Assembly: GCF_000341225.1 (NCBI RefSeq)
Contig: NZ_ANAC01000011.1
Span: 496,001 to 560,000, forward strand
Source: Nocardiopsis alba DSM 43377
Lineage (GTDB): Bacteria; Actinomycetota; Actinomycetes; Streptosporangiales; Streptosporangiaceae
Reading direction: 5' to 3'
Length of the DNA: 64,000 nt
Below are positions 33,394 to 44,310 of this stretch, in pieces. The translations under genes were made by a program, and so were the position numbers. A model generated the notes under the pieces. The model worked only from the letters and a program-made list of their open reading frames with translations. It was not told where the DNA came from and searched no databases. Position 1 is the first letter of the stretch; every line of letters starts with the position of its first letter.

Positions 33394-33520
33394 CGGGCGC
33401 ACGCGCGAGGGGCACGGGCCCCGACGGGTTTTCGGGTCGGCTCGGGGAGAACCCGGGGTCTGCCCTGAAATAGAGCCCTGATCCCCGTGCCCCCGCGTTC
33501 TCCGTGGGTAGGCTGACGGT

Positions 33521-34606
33521 GTGACTGTGATCGACTGGGACGTAGCCGTCAATACCGGTGTCCGCCTCGTGCGCCCTGGGCCGCAGGTGGACCTGTCCGA
33601 CGCGCGGCAGGCCGTGGCGCAGTTGCGCGAGCTCTCCGGCGTGGCGGCCGGGCACGTGCGCGACTTCACCGGAATGAACCCCCTCGAACCCTCGGGCCCC
33701 GCGGTCATCGTGGACCGTCCCGGATGGATTCGAGCCAACGTCGACGGGTTCCGAGTGGTACTCGAACCCGTACTCCAACAGATGGGCGCCGACCGGCTGA
33801 ACAGCGGTCCGGCCGGAAACCTGGCCGGCGCGGTCGGTTCCCGGATCACCGGAGTGCAGCTCGGCGCGGTCCTGGCCTACCTGGCCGGAAAGGTCCTCGG
33901 CCAGTACGAGCTGTTCCTGCCGCCGGACCCCGACGGACACTCGCCGACCGGGCGACTGACCCTGGTGGCGCCCAACATCGTCAACACCGAGCGCGAACTC
34001 GACGTCGATCCCCGCGACTTCCGCCTGTGGGTCTGCCTGCACGAGGAGACCCACCGCATGCAGTTCACGGCCACGCCGTGGCTGCGGGGTCACGTCCAGC
34101 AGCTCATGCAGGAGTTGCTGCTGTCCACGGAGATGGACGCCTCCGACCTCATCGACCGCCTGAGGCAGGCCGGCGAGGCGGTCGCCGACGCGGTGCGCGG
34201 CGGCGACGGCAACCTGCTCACCGCCTTCCAGACGCCCGAGCAGAGCGCCCTCATGGACCGGGTCACCGCGGTCATGAGCCTGGCCGAGGGGCACGGCGAC
34301 TACGTGATGGACGCGGTCGGCCCCGACGTCGTGCCCTCGGTCGAGAGGATCCGCTCCCGTTTCCAGAAGCGGCGCGAGACCTCCAACCCGCTCGACCGGA
34401 TCATGCGACATCTCCTGGGCATGGACCTGAAGATGAAGCAGTACGAGGAGGGCGCCTCCTTCGTCCGCCAGGTGGTCGCGCAGGTCGGTATGGCCGAGTT
34501 CAACAAGGTGTGGACCTCTCCCGAGACGCTGCCGACGATCGAGGAGATCCGTCAGCCCTCGCGGTGGATCGAGCGGGTCGTGCGGCCCGCCGTCATCACC
34601 GAGTGA
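33521..34606 (+). CDS. Zinc-dependent metalloprotease, DUF2342 (F420-associated type)
   Basis: 361 residues with an HEETH motif at 174-178 (metzincin/gluzincin-style zinc site) inside [20 protein letters not shown], and [12 protein letters not shown] later, as in the DUF2342 'coenzyme F420 biosynthesis-associated' family. Its cellular substrate is unknown. It sits between dacB and tilS, as in Streptomyces. TAGGCT at 33509-33514 ends 6 nt before GTG 33521, so the message may be leaderless. Its stop overlaps the tilS start by 4 nt (GTGA). Confidence 0.88.
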   Translation: MTVIDWDVAVNTGVRLVRPGPQVDLSDARQAVAQLRELSGVAAGHVRDFTGMNPLEPSGPAVIVDRPGWIRANVDGFRVVLEPVLQQMGADRLNSGPAGNLAGAVGSRITGVQLGAVLAYLAGKVLGQYELFLPPDPDGHSPTGRLTLVAPNIVNTERELDVDPRDFRLWVCLHEETHRMQFTATPWLRGHVQQLMQELLLSTEMDASDLIDRLRQAGEAVADAVRGGDGNLLTAFQTPEQSALMDRVTAVMSLAEGHGDYVMDAVGPDVVPSVERIRSRFQKRRETSNPLDRIMRHLLGMDLKMKQYEEGASFVRQVVAQVGMAEFNKVWTSPETLPTIEEIRQPSRWIERVVRPAVITE

Positions 34607-35574
34607 GCGGGCCTCCCCCCGCCGTGGCCGCCGTACGTTCGGCGGTGCGGCGGGGTCTGCGTGCCCTGCCCGAGGACACCACCGTGCTGGTGGCGTGCAG
34701 CGGCGGGGCCGATTCGTTGGCCCTGGCCGGGGCGCTCGCCTTCGAGGCGCCCCGGGTCGGGCGTACCGCCGGCGCCGTCACCGTGGACCACGGGCTCCAG
34801 GAGGGTTCGGCCGAGCGCGCCGAGTCCGTGGCCGGGACCCTGCGCGGACTGGGGCTGGCGCCCGTCATGGTCGAGACCGTGCGGGTGACCGGGGCGGGCG
34901 GCCCCGAGGCCGCGGCCCGACGCGCCCGCTACCGGGCCCTGAACACGGCGGCCCGCGCGCACGCCCCCGCCGCGGTCCTGCTCGGACACACCCTCGACGA
35001 CCAGGCGGAGACGGTTCTGCTGGGACTGGCCCGCGGGTCGGGGGCCCGTTCCCTCTCCGGGATGGCGGCGCGCGGGGACGTCCATCACCGGCCGCTGCTG
35101 GAGCTGGACCGGGCCACGGTCCGTCGGGCATGTCTGCTGATGGGGTTGGACCCCTGGGAGGACCCGCACAACCACGACCCCCGCTTCGCCCGTTCCCGGG
35201 TCCGACACGAGGCGTTGCCCGCCCTGGAGAAGGCGCTGGGGCCGGGGATCACCGCCGCCCTGGCGAGGACCGCGGGCATGCTCCGGGACGACGCCGACGC
35301 CCTCGACGCCCTCGCCGTCGAACTGCGCGAGCGGGCCCGATCGGACGGAGAGGGCCTGGACGTGGCATCGCTGGAGCGGGCCGAGGCCGCTCTGCGCACC
35401 CGTGTGCTGCGGGCGGCCGCCCTCGACGCCGGCTGTCCCGCCACCGACCTGGCCGCCCGGCACGTGCGCGAACTCGACCGGCTGGTCACCGAGTGGCGTG
35501 GCCAGTCCCACATCGACCTGCCCGGCGGGGTCCGCGGCCGTAGGGCGGCCGGGCGGATCCTCTTCGAGCGCTGA
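34603..35574 (+). CDS. tilS: tRNA(Ile)-lysidine synthase
   Basis: 323 residues. The PP-loop SGGADSLAL is near the N-terminus, followed by [26 protein letters not shown] and a C-terminal HxxR-like segment [12 protein letters not shown]. The enzyme converts C34 of tRNA-Ile(CAU) to lysidine with ATP and lysine, which is essential for AUA decoding. The C-terminal tRNA-binding extension is short, as in actinobacteria. The GTG start overlaps the metalloprotease stop. Confidence 0.93.
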   Translation: MSGPPPAVAAVRSAVRRGLRALPEDTTVLVACSGGADSLALAGALAFEAPRVGRTAGAVTVDHGLQEGSAERAESVAGTLRGLGLAPVMVETVRVTGAGGPEAAARRARYRALNTAARAHAPAAVLLGHTLDDQAETVLLGLARGSGARSLSGMAARGDVHHRPLLELDRATVRRACLLMGLDPWEDPHNHDPRFARSRVRHEALPALEKALGPGITAALARTAGMLRDDADALDALAVELRERARSDGEGLDVASLERAEAALRTRVLRAAALDAGCPATDLAARHVRELDRLVTEWRGQSHIDLPGGVRGRRAAGRILFER

Positions 35575-35672
35575 GCCGGGACACCGAAGGCCACCGGTCC
35601 CGCACCATCGCCGTGTTCGGCACGTTTATCCTGGTTGCCGCAAACGGGGAATCCATCAGCGAGGACGTGAGC

Positions 35673-36227
35673 GTGGACGCGAAGGACATGGGCGAGGACC
35701 TGGAGAAGGTCCTGGTCACCGAGGAAGAGATCAAGGCGCGCCTGGCCGAGCTGGGCGAGCGGATCGACGCCGACTACGCGGGCCGCGACCTGCTGATCGT
35801 CGGTGTGCTCAAGGGCGCGGTCATGGTCATGGCCGACCTCGCCCGGGTGCTGCACACCCCCGTCTCGATGGACTGGATGGCGGTCTCCTCCTACGGGGCC
35901 GGCACCACGTCCTCCGGCGTGGTGCGGATCCTCAAGGACCTGGAGACCGACATCAAGGACCGCGACGTCCTGATCGTCGAGGACGTCATCGACTCCGGTC
36001 TGACCCTCTCCTGGCTGGTGGGCAACCTGCGTTCGCGCGGCCCCCGGTCGGTCGAGGTCTGCACCATGGTCCGCAAGCCGCTGGCCTTCGAGGTCGACCT
36101 CGACGTCAAGTACATCGGCTTCGACCTGCCCAACGAGTTCATCATCGGATATGGGCTGGATTACGCGGAGAAGTACCGCAACCTGCCGTTCATCGGCACC
36201 CTCGCTCCGCACGTCTACGAGAAGTAG
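35673..36227 (+). CDS. hpt: Hypoxanthine phosphoribosyltransferase
   Basis: 184 residues starting GTG 35673 (VDAKDMGEDLEKVL), chosen because GAGGAC is well placed and relatives begin there; GTG 35667 is possible. It carries LLIVGVLKGAVMVMADL, the flexible loop SYGAGTTSSG, the PRPP site VLIVEDVIDSGLTL and GFDLPNEFIIGYGLDYAEKYRNLP. It salvages hypoxanthine and guanine to IMP/GMP. The tilS-hpt-ftsH order is widespread in bacteria. Confidence 0.96.
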   Translation: MDAKDMGEDLEKVLVTEEEIKARLAELGERIDADYAGRDLLIVGVLKGAVMVMADLARVLHTPVSMDWMAVSSYGAGTTSSGVVRILKDLETDIKDRDVLIVEDVIDSGLTLSWLVGNLRSRGPRSVEVCTMVRKPLAFEVDLDVKYIGFDLPNEFIIGYGLDYAEKYRNLPFIGTLAPHVYEK

Positions 36228-36233
36228 TCTCGT

Positions 36234-36270
36234 GCCGGCCCGCGTGTCCGCCGAGGTCCCGCGGGCCGGC
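36234..36270 (+). terminator. Hairpin after hpt
   Basis: GCCGGCCCGCG and CGCGGGCCGGC flank a 15-nt loop, just after the hpt stop. It probably separates hpt from ftsH. Confidence 0.6.
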
Positions 36271-36479
36271 TCGGGAACAACGGAACGGATGCCGTCGTTG
36301 CGTTCATGACGGCCCCGTGTCCGGCCTGAGCGGTGCGCCCGCCCGGTACGGCGAGGTGTACCGTCGAATATCCCGGCGTCATCGCAGGGAGCACGTGTCC
36401 GATAGGTCCTGCTTCGGAAAACTCCTCTGGGGCGGGGCGGCCTGGTCAGGAGGGACGGAGCCGGCAGGGTTCCTCTCAC

Positions 36480-38476
<1,997 letters not shown>

Positions 38477-38480
<4 letters not shown>

Positions 38481-39067
38481 GTGAACTACCCCCTAGAACG
38501 GTGGACCGCGAGCGTGTCGCCCGCGCCGTCCGCGAGATCCTCATCGCGATCGGCGAGGACCCGGACCGGGACGGTCTCCTGGAGACCCCCGACCGGGTCG
38601 CCCGGGCCTACGAGGAACAGTTCGCCGGTCTCGGCCAGAAGCCGGGTGACGTGCTCACCACGGTCTTCGAGGCCGGGCACGAGGAGATGGTCCTGGTCAA
38701 GGACATCGAGCTGTACTCGACCTGCGAACACCACCTCGTCCCGTTCTACGGAGTGGCGCACGTGGGCTACATCCCGGGGGAGGACGGCCGCATCACCGGG
38801 CTCAGCAAGCTCGCCCGTCTCGTGGACGTCTACGCCCGCCGTCCCCAGGTGCAGGAGCGTCTGACCGGCGAGGTCGCCGACGCGACCATGGAGCACCTCG
38901 AACCGCGCGGCGTGATCGTGGTGGTCGAGGCCGAGCACCTGTGCATGACCATGCGCGGTGTGCGCAAGCCCGGTGCCCAGACGGTGACCTCGGCCGTCCG
39001 GGGGATCTTCCGGAGCAGCGACCGCACCAGGGCCGAGGCCATGAGCCTCATCCTCGACCGGCGCTGA
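38477..39067 (+). CDS. folE: GTP cyclohydrolase I
   Basis: 196 residues, GTG 38477 overlapping ftsH by 4 nt. Zinc ligands and active site in [14 protein letters not shown] and the later [34 protein letters not shown] is the family signature. First step of folate biosynthesis: GTP to 7,8-dihydroneopterin triphosphate. It heads the folE-folP-NTF2-folB-folK run. Confidence 0.97.
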
Positions 39068-39104
39068 GCGCCTCTCGGGGAGAGACCCGTGTAACACCTT
39101 CGAA

Positions 39105-39133
39105 GGGGCCGGGAGCCGCGTGCTTCCGGCCCC
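39105..39133 (+). terminator. Hairpin between folE and folP
   Basis: GGGGCCGGGAGC and GCTTCCGGCCCC form a near-perfect stem with a CGCGT loop. TAGGGT at 39146-39151 then lies 7 nt before the folP ATG, so folP may have its own leaderless start. Confidence 0.5.
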
Positions 39134-39158
39134 TCGTCGTACGCGTAGGGTGAGGCGC

Positions 39159-40064
39159 ATGGCGCCGAAACACACACTTCCGGGGCTGCCCGACCGAGGG
39201 CGGTGCCTGGTCATGGGGGTCGTCAACGTCACCCCCGACTCCTTCTCCGACGGCGGTTCGTGGTTCGATCCCGGGCGCGCGATCGAACACGGACTCCGCC
39301 TGGTCGAGGAGGGGGCCGACATCATCGACGTGGGCGGCGAGTCCACCCGCCCCGGCGCCCAACGGGTGGAGGCGTCCGAGGAACTGCGCAGGGTCGAACC
39401 GGTCGTCCGGGCTCTCGCCGCGCGGGGGGTCGCCGTCAGCGTCGACACGATGAGGGCCGAGGTCGCGGCACGCGCGGTCGACGCCGGAGCGGTATTGGTC
39501 AACGATGTCAGTGGTGGTCTGGCCGACCCCGAGATGGCACGATTGGTCGCTTCTTCCGGTGTGGCCTACGTGTTGATGCACTGGCGTGGGCATAGTCATG
39601 ACATGGAGAGCCGTGCCGTGTACACGGATGTCGTCCAGGAGGTCCTCGATGAGCTCCGCGACCGTATGGAGGCCATGATCAGTGCAGGTGTCGACCCCGG
39701 GCAGATCGTTCTGGATCCGGGGCTGGGATTCTCCAAACGTCCCGAACGGGCGCACAACTGGGCGCTGCTCCACCGACTCGAACGTTTCCACGAACTGGGC
39801 CGGCCGGTTCTGGTCGCCGGTTCCCGCAAGCGCTTCCTCAGCCGTCTGTTGAGCGACGGCAAAGGGGAGGAGCGCCCCTTCGTGGAATGCGACGCCGCCA
39901 CGACGGCTCTGACGACCCTGTCCGCGGACAGGGGGGCCTGGGCGGTGCGGGTGCACGACGTCCGCCCCAACGCCGACGCCGTCCGGGTCGCCGCGGCCTG
40001 GTCCGACGGCGGGGCGGCCCTCCACGGAGGACGCGCCGAGATCATGGACCGGGGCGGCCTGTGA
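39159..40064 (+). CDS. folP: Dihydropteroate synthase
   Basis: 301 residues. Signatures MGVVNVTPDSFSDGG, DIIDVGGESTRPGA, NDVSGG, LDPGLGFSK and LVAGSRKRFL are all present. The enzyme joins p-aminobenzoate to dihydropterin pyrophosphate and is the sulphonamide target. ATG 39159. Its stop overlaps the NTF2-like gene by 4 nt. Confidence 0.96.
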   Translation: MAPKHTLPGLPDRGRCLVMGVVNVTPDSFSDGGSWFDPGRAIEHGLRLVEEGADIIDVGGESTRPGAQRVEASEELRRVEPVVRALAARGVAVSVDTMRAEVAARAVDAGAVLVNDVSGGLADPEMARLVASSGVAYVLMHWRGHSHDMESRAVYTDVVQEVLDELRDRMEAMISAGVDPGQIVLDPGLGFSKRPERAHNWALLHRLERFHELGRPVLVAGSRKRFLSRLLSDGKGEERPFVECDAATTALTTLSADRGAWAVRVHDVRPNADAVRVAAAWSDGGAALHGGRAEIMDRGGL

Positions 40065-40507
40065 AGTCCCGTCAGGAGGTCATGGAGAGCGTCGCCGAGG
40101 CCAACGCCCAGTTCTACAGCGCCATCGAGAACGGCGACATCGACCTGATGCGCACCGTGTGGGCCGAGGAGCACGAGGCCCCCGATCTGGTGTGCGTCAA
40201 CCCCGGGTGGCCGCTGCTGCGGGGTCGCACCGAGATCATGCGCGCCTGGTCCCTGATCATGGCCAACGTCACCTACATCCAGTACGTCCTCACCGAGACC
40301 CACATCGGGGTCGGCGGTGACATCGCCATGGTGACCTGTGAGGAGAACGTGCTGACCGCCGAGGACGGCAGCCCCGGGTTCGTCGCGGGCGGCCAGGTGG
40401 TCACCACCAATCTGTTCGTCGACACCGACCAGGGCTGGCGCCTGTGGTCCCACCACGCCTCCCCCGTCCTGATGGAGGACGACGACGAGGCGGAGGTCGA
40501 GGACTGA
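40061..40507 (+). CDS. NTF2-like (SnoaL-type) protein in the folate operon
   Basis: 148 residues from GTG 40061, overlapping folP by 4 nt; ATG 40082 is too close to its AGGAGG to be likely. It has the alpha+beta cone pattern: helix VMESVAEANAQFYSAIENGD, then MRTVWAEE, PGWPLLRGRTEIMRAW and strands to NLFVDTDQGWRLWSHHASP. The same position in Streptomyces folate operons holds an NTF2-like protein of unknown role. It may bind a pterin or act as an accessory isomerase, but that is a guess. 1-nt overlap with folB. Confidence 0.85.
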   Translation: MKSRQEVMESVAEANAQFYSAIENGDIDLMRTVWAEEHEAPDLVCVNPGWPLLRGRTEIMRAWSLIMANVTYIQYVLTETHIGVGGDIAMVTCEENVLTAEDGSPGFVAGGQVVTTNLFVDTDQGWRLWSHHASPVLMEDDDEAEVED

Positions 40508-40878
40508 TGCGGGATCGCATCACGCTCCGCGGGCTGCGGGCTCGGGGATACCACGGCGTGTTCGACTTCGAGCGCCGTGAGGGCCAGGACTTCGTGGTCG
40601 ACGCCGTGCTGTACCTGGACACCGCCCCCGCGGCCGCCTCCGATGACGTCGAGGACACCGTGCACTACGGTCTGCTCGCCGACCGGTTGGTCGCGATCGT
40701 CACCGGCGACCCGGTCGACCTGATCGAGACGCTCGCCGAACGGCTCGCCGCCGAGTGCATGAGCGAGTCGATCGTGGAGGGGGTGGAATTGACCGTGCAC
40801 AAGCCGTCGGCCCCCATCGAGCACGAGTTCGCCGACGTGTCGGTCACCGTCACACGGGGAAGGAGGGGCTCATGGTGA
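40507..40878 (+). CDS. folB: Dihydroneopterin aldolase
   Basis: 123 residues: LRARGYHGVFDFERREGQDFVVDAVLYLD is the family N-terminus with the Glu that binds the pterin; DDVEDTVHYGLLADRL and the Lys in TVHKPSAPI follow. Releases glycolaldehyde from dihydroneopterin to give 6-hydroxymethyl-dihydropterin. ATG overlaps the previous stop (TGATG), and its end overlaps folK by 7 nt. Confidence 0.95.
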   Translation: MRDRITLRGLRARGYHGVFDFERREGQDFVVDAVLYLDTAPAAASDDVEDTVHYGLLADRLVAIVTGDPVDLIETLAERLAAECMSESIVEGVELTVHKPSAPIEHEFADVSVTVTRGRRGSW

Positions 40879-41411
40879 CACGTGCCGTGCTCTCCCTGGG
40901 CTCCAACCTCGGGGACCGGAGGGCGACACTCCAGGGCGCCGTGGACCACCTCTTGGCCGGACCGGACGCCCCGACGGCGGTGGCGCTCTCACCCGTCTAC
41001 GAGACCGCGCCCGTGGGCGGCCCCGAACAGGGGGCCTTCCTCAACGTCGTCCTGGTCGTGGACACCCCGGGCACCGCGCGAGGGCTTCTGGAAAGGGCCC
41101 AGGACGCCGAACGGGCCTTCGAGAGGGTTCGGGAGGTCCGCTGGGGTCCCCGCACCCTGGACGTCGACGTGATCGCCTTCGGGGACACCGTCGACGAGGA
41201 CCCGGTCCTGACCCTTCCGCACCCGCGAGCCCACCTGCGCGCCTTCGTCCTCCGTCCCTGGCTGGACACCGACCCCGCGGCCATCGTGCCCGGCCGGGGC
41301 CCGGTCGCGGCTCTGCTCGTCACCGTGGAGGAGGAGGACACGGCCGGCGAACAGGAGCTGACCCGCAGGGACGACCTGAGGCTTCGAACCCCGGGAGAGG
41401 CGGAACGCTGA
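40872..41411 (+). CDS. folK: HPPK (6-hydroxymethyl-7,8-dihydropterin pyrophosphokinase)
   Basis: 179 residues starting MVTRAVLSLGSNLGDR, with YETAPVGGPEQGAFLNVVL and the metal/substrate signature WGPRTLDVDVIAFGD, then LPHPRAHLRAFVLRPW. Transfers pyrophosphate from ATP to hydroxymethyl-dihydropterin. AGGAGGGG lies just before ATG 40872. Slightly longer at the C-terminus than usual, with a charged tail. Confidence 0.96.
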   Translation: MVTRAVLSLGSNLGDRRATLQGAVDHLLAGPDAPTAVALSPVYETAPVGGPEQGAFLNVVLVVDTPGTARGLLERAQDAERAFERVREVRWGPRTLDVDVIAFGDTVDEDPVLTLPHPRAHLRAFVLRPWLDTDPAAIVPGRGPVAALLVTVEEEDTAGEQELTRRDDLRLRTPGEAER

Positions 41412-41890
41412 TGCCCGACGACGGCAGGGGCACGCTCGCCCCTACGGGGTGGCGTGTCCCGGCCGCCTTGGCGGCGCTCGGGGCCCTCGCCGGGCTGTTC
41501 GTCGCGAACTCGGTGAGCGGGCTTCCGGTGCTGCCGTGGTCGGCCATCCCGACCCTGCTGCTGTTGGCCTTCGCGGAGGCGTTCACGGCCAGGCGCACGT
41601 CCCGACGGATCCGCCGGGAGCCCGGTACCGAACCCATGGAGCCGCTGAGCGCCGCGCGTCTGTTGGCCCTGGCCAAGGCCAGCACGCTCTTCGCCGCACT
41701 CGCCCTGGGCTTCTTCGCGGGCATGGCGTTGGCGGTCACCGACCACCTCGCCCTGCCCACCCATCGGGCCGTGTTCCTGACCTGCCTGGGCACCGCCCTC
41801 ACCGCGGGGCTGCTGCTGGCCGCGGCCCTCTATCTGGAGCACGCCTGCCGTGTCCCCGAGGACCGCGGAGACGACGAGGACCGTTCCTAG
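41411..41890 (+). CDS. DUF3180 membrane protein
   Basis: 159 residues with four hydrophobic segments (LAALGALAGLFVANSV, IPTLLLLAFAEAF, ALAKASTLFAALALGFFAGMAL, FLTCLGTALTAGLLLAAALYLEHAC). It starts on the TGATG overlap with folK. The folB-folK-DUF3180 order is general in actinobacteria; the function is unknown. Confidence 0.85.
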   Translation: MPDDGRGTLAPTGWRVPAALAALGALAGLFVANSVSGLPVLPWSAIPTLLLLAFAEAFTARRTSRRIRREPGTEPMEPLSAARLLALAKASTLFAALALGFFAGMALAVTDHLALPTHRAVFLTCLGTALTAGLLLAAALYLEHACRVPEDRGDDEDRS

Positions 41891-41986
41891 GCACCGAGGT
41901 CCGACCCGCCCGGTCTCCTGCCTCGCCCGAGCGCGACCCGAAACCCCCGGAGCCCCGGGTTCTGGTCGGGGATCGTCCGCTGATGG

Positions 41987-42553
41987 TTGACTGAGCCCGT
42001 GGAGACCAGTGAACCGACACCCAAGACCGAGGCGGGGCCGTCGAATCCGCGGCGTTCCGTGGACGTGGCCTTCGCCGCCCCGGAGGGCGTTCCCTGGAGG
42101 AGGATCCCGACAGGGTTGGCCTGGTACCTGCGTCTGGAGTCGGTGGCCGTCTGTCTTGCCGCCGGAGCGGGTGGAGGCGTGCTCGCGCTCCTGTGGGGGC
42201 TGCCCATGTGGGCGCTCGGCGTGTGGCTCGGACTGTGGCTGGTGGCCGGGGTCGCCCTGTGGTTCCTGGCCGGGAGTTCCCAACGCTCGTGGGGGTACGC
42301 GGAGGCGTCCGCGGAGTTGTACCTGTCCTACGGGGTTCTGGTCCGCCGGCTGGTCGTGGTCCCCTACGGGCGTATGCAGGTCGTGGACGTCACCACGAAC
42401 CTGCTGGAGCAGGCGTTGGGGATCGCGACGGTGCGTGTGCGAACGGCGGCGAGCGCCGCGGACACGCGTGTGGTGGGGCTCCCGTTGTCCGAGGCCGTCC
42501 AGTTGCGCGACCGGCTCGCGGCGCGCAGCGAGAGTTTCTCCACGGGGTTGTAA
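41987..42553 (+). CDS. Bacterial PH-domain membrane protein (YdbS-like)
   Basis: 188 residues. Two TM helices (about 46-66 and 70-90), then a bacterial PH (DUF304) domain: ELYLSYGVLVRRLVVVPYGRMQVVDVTTNLLEQALGIATVRVRTA. TTG 41987 or GTG 41999 is the start. The stop is directly followed by the next gene, a second PH protein, which is the usual ydbS-ydbT pair. Role in the membrane is unknown. Confidence 0.85.
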   Translation: MTEPVETSEPTPKTEAGPSNPRRSVDVAFAAPEGVPWRRIPTGLAWYLRLESVAVCLAAGAGGGVLALLWGLPMWALGVWLGLWLVAGVALWFLAGSSQRSWGYAEASAELYLSYGVLVRRLVVVPYGRMQVVDVTTNLLEQALGIATVRVRTAASAADTRVVGLPLSEAVQLRDRLAARSESFSTGL

Positions 42554-44071
42554 GTGCACGGACCACCTCAGCACGAACCGGGGTGGGTGCCGCCCGGAGG
42601 CGGTACCCCTCCTCCGCCTCCTCCGGCGGGGTTCCCGTATCCGCCGTCGTTTCGGAACCCGACGATGCTTCCGCCCCGACCGGGGCAGGGGGCGCCTCCT
42701 CCGCCGCCGCCGAGGCCGGGCGACGACGTCACCACGGGTGTGTTCCGTTCGCACTGGATGATCGTTCCGGTGCGGGTCATCGCGGTCACCCTGGTGTTCG
42801 TGGCCCTGGTGGGGCCGATTCTGAGCACCTTCGGCCATGCCTGGGTGCTGCTGATGGCGGTGGCGGTGGTGTTCGGCGCCCTCGCCTACGCCCTGCCCTC
42901 CTGGTGGTACGGCACCTTCGGGCTCCGTGAGGACCACCTGGTGGTGCACGGGGGGCTGTTCCTGCGCAGTTCGCGCGAGATCCCGCTCAGCCGGCTCCAG
43001 GCGGTGGACGTGGTCCGCCCCCTGTTGACGCAGGTGTTCGGGGTGGCGGAGCTGCGCATCGAATTGGCGGGCGGGGACGGGAGCGCGATCCGTCTCCACT
43101 ACCTGCCGCGGGAGCTCGCCGAACGGATGCGGACGGCGGTGCTCGCCCACGCGGCCGGCCTGCCGGGGCGCTCCCCGGACGCTCCGGAACGCCCCTTCTA
43201 CCGGTTGCCCTTCCCCCTGTTGCTGGGCGCGCTCACCTTCCGGGTGCCGATCCTGCTGGCCTTCATCCTGTTGTTGATGCTGGGCACGGCGTTCGTGGTG
43301 TTCCTGGAGGCGGGGGTGCTGGGAGCGGTGGTCCCGTTGGCCCTGGGGCTGCTGCGTTACTACTGGGGCCCGTTGGCCCGGTACACGGACTTCTACGCGT
43401 CGTTGTCCCCGGACGGCCTGCGGCTGCGGTACGGCATGTTCCAGCGTCGTATGCAGACGATCCCGCCGGGCCGGGTCCAGGCGGTGCGCATCGTGGAACC
43501 GCTGCTGTGGCGGGCCCTGGGCGTGGCCAGGGTCGAGGCGACGATGGCGGGTTACGCGGGGGCCCGTCAGGGGGATTCGTCCGACCTGCTGCCGGTGGCG
43601 CCGAGGAGCCGGGCGTTCACGTTGGTGAACGAGATGTTCCCGGGGAGCGAGGCGGCCGTGGTGCCGTTGGTGGTCAACCGGGAGAGGTTGCCGAGCGCGG
43701 CGGGGGTGGACGAGCACCTGTTCGTGAGCGTCCGCGGGCTGTTCTGCCGGGTGACGGAGATCGTCCCGGTGGAGCGTATGCAGACGTTGCGGCTGTCGGC
43801 GGGGCCGTTGGCCAGATGGCGGGGGAGGGCCACGGTGGACGTGGACACCCCGCCCGGCCCGGTGGCCGCGCGGGCCGCGGACCGGGACGCCGAGGAGGGG
43901 CGACGCTTCCTGAACGCCCTGGCCGAGTACGGAAGGCGTGCCAGGGTGCCTTCGGCGGGAACGGAACGGTGGGCGACACGGGCGACGATGCGCGCGGAGC
44001 GGGGGCCGGCCCCTTCCGAAGACGAGAAAACGGAGGAAACCCCTGGTGACACCCCCGGAGAGGCATTGTGA
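42554..44071 (+). CDS. Bacterial PH-domain membrane protein (YdbT-like, two or three PH domains)
   Basis: 505 residues, starting at GTG 42554 with no gap after the previous stop. Pro-rich start (PPPPPPAGFPYPP), TM pair near 75-115, a first PH domain (GLFLRSSREIPLSRLQAVDVVRPLLTQVFGVAELRIE), a second TM pair near 220-270, and two more PH-like repeats (GMFQRRMQTIPPGRVQAVRIVEPLL; GLFCRVTEIVPVERMQTLRL). Works with the 41987 product. The end of the gene overlaps the Crp-type site at 44067. Confidence 0.85.
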   Translation: MHGPPQHEPGWVPPGGGTPPPPPPAGFPYPPSFRNPTMLPPRPGQGAPPPPPPRPGDDVTTGVFRSHWMIVPVRVIAVTLVFVALVGPILSTFGHAWVLLMAVAVVFGALAYALPSWWYGTFGLREDHLVVHGGLFLRSSREIPLSRLQAVDVVRPLLTQVFGVAELRIELAGGDGSAIRLHYLPRELAERMRTAVLAHAAGLPGRSPDAPERPFYRLPFPLLLGALTFRVPILLAFILLLMLGTAFVVFLEAGVLGAVVPLALGLLRYYWGPLARYTDFYASLSPDGLRLRYGMFQRRMQTIPPGRVQAVRIVEPLLWRALGVARVEATMAGYAGARQGDSSDLLPVAPRSRAFTLVNEMFPGSEAAVVPLVVNRERLPSAAGVDEHLFVSVRGLFCRVTEIVPVERMQTLRLSAGPLARWRGRATVDVDTPPGPVAARAADRDAEEGRRFLNALAEYGRRARVPSAGTERWATRATMRAERGPAPSEDEKTEETPGDTPGEAL

Positions 44072-44082
44072 CGTGTGTCACA
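44067..44082. promoter_or_regulatory. Second Crp/Fnr-type operator, upstream of short chaplin
   Basis: TGTGA-CGTGTG-TCACA, a perfect core match to the Crp/Fnr half-site consensus, about 229 nt before the chaplin ATG at 44311. It overlaps the stop of the PH-domain gene. Confidence 0.5.
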
Positions 44083-44221
44083 TCTAGGGGATGATGTGGT
44101 TCCGGTTGTGGGTTGCATGTCCGACATGTCTGTTCACTATGGGTGGTTTCTCCTGGTCAGGGGTGGCGATCTCTTCGGAATTCCGGCCACGCGAGGCGGC
44201 TGAGTATGGCTAAATGGTGAC

Positions 44222-44240
44222 TGAACACGGCGAGTGTTCA
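44222..44240. promoter_or_regulatory. 19-bp palindrome upstream of short chaplin
   Basis: TGAACAC and GTGTTCA, perfect arms, separated by GGCGA, 71 nt before the ATG. TATGGC at 44205-44210 lies just upstream and could be a -10. A dimeric regulator site is the simplest reading; the regulator is unknown. Confidence 0.45.
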
Positions 44241-44257
44241 CTGTCATACACATCGTC

Positions 44258-44293
44258 AACGGTTTCGACCGTTTGGCACCCCCGCCGAACGGT
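44258..44293 (+). promoter_or_regulatory. Leader hairpins of the short chaplin mRNA
   Basis: AACGGT-TTCG-ACCGTT at 44258-44273 is a 6-bp stem closed by a UUCG tetraloop. A third copy of AACGGT at 44288-44293 can pair with the same ACCGTT, so two exclusive hairpins are possible 18-50 nt before the ATG. GGGAG is the ribosome site. Confidence 0.4.
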
Positions 44294-44310
44294 CCTGACG
44301 GGAGATTCTC

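Noticed and set aside
40997-43717. 906-codon minus-strand open frame
   Set aside because: Antisense of folK, DUF3180 and PH-domain genes; composition is Arg/His/Pro-rich with no domain.
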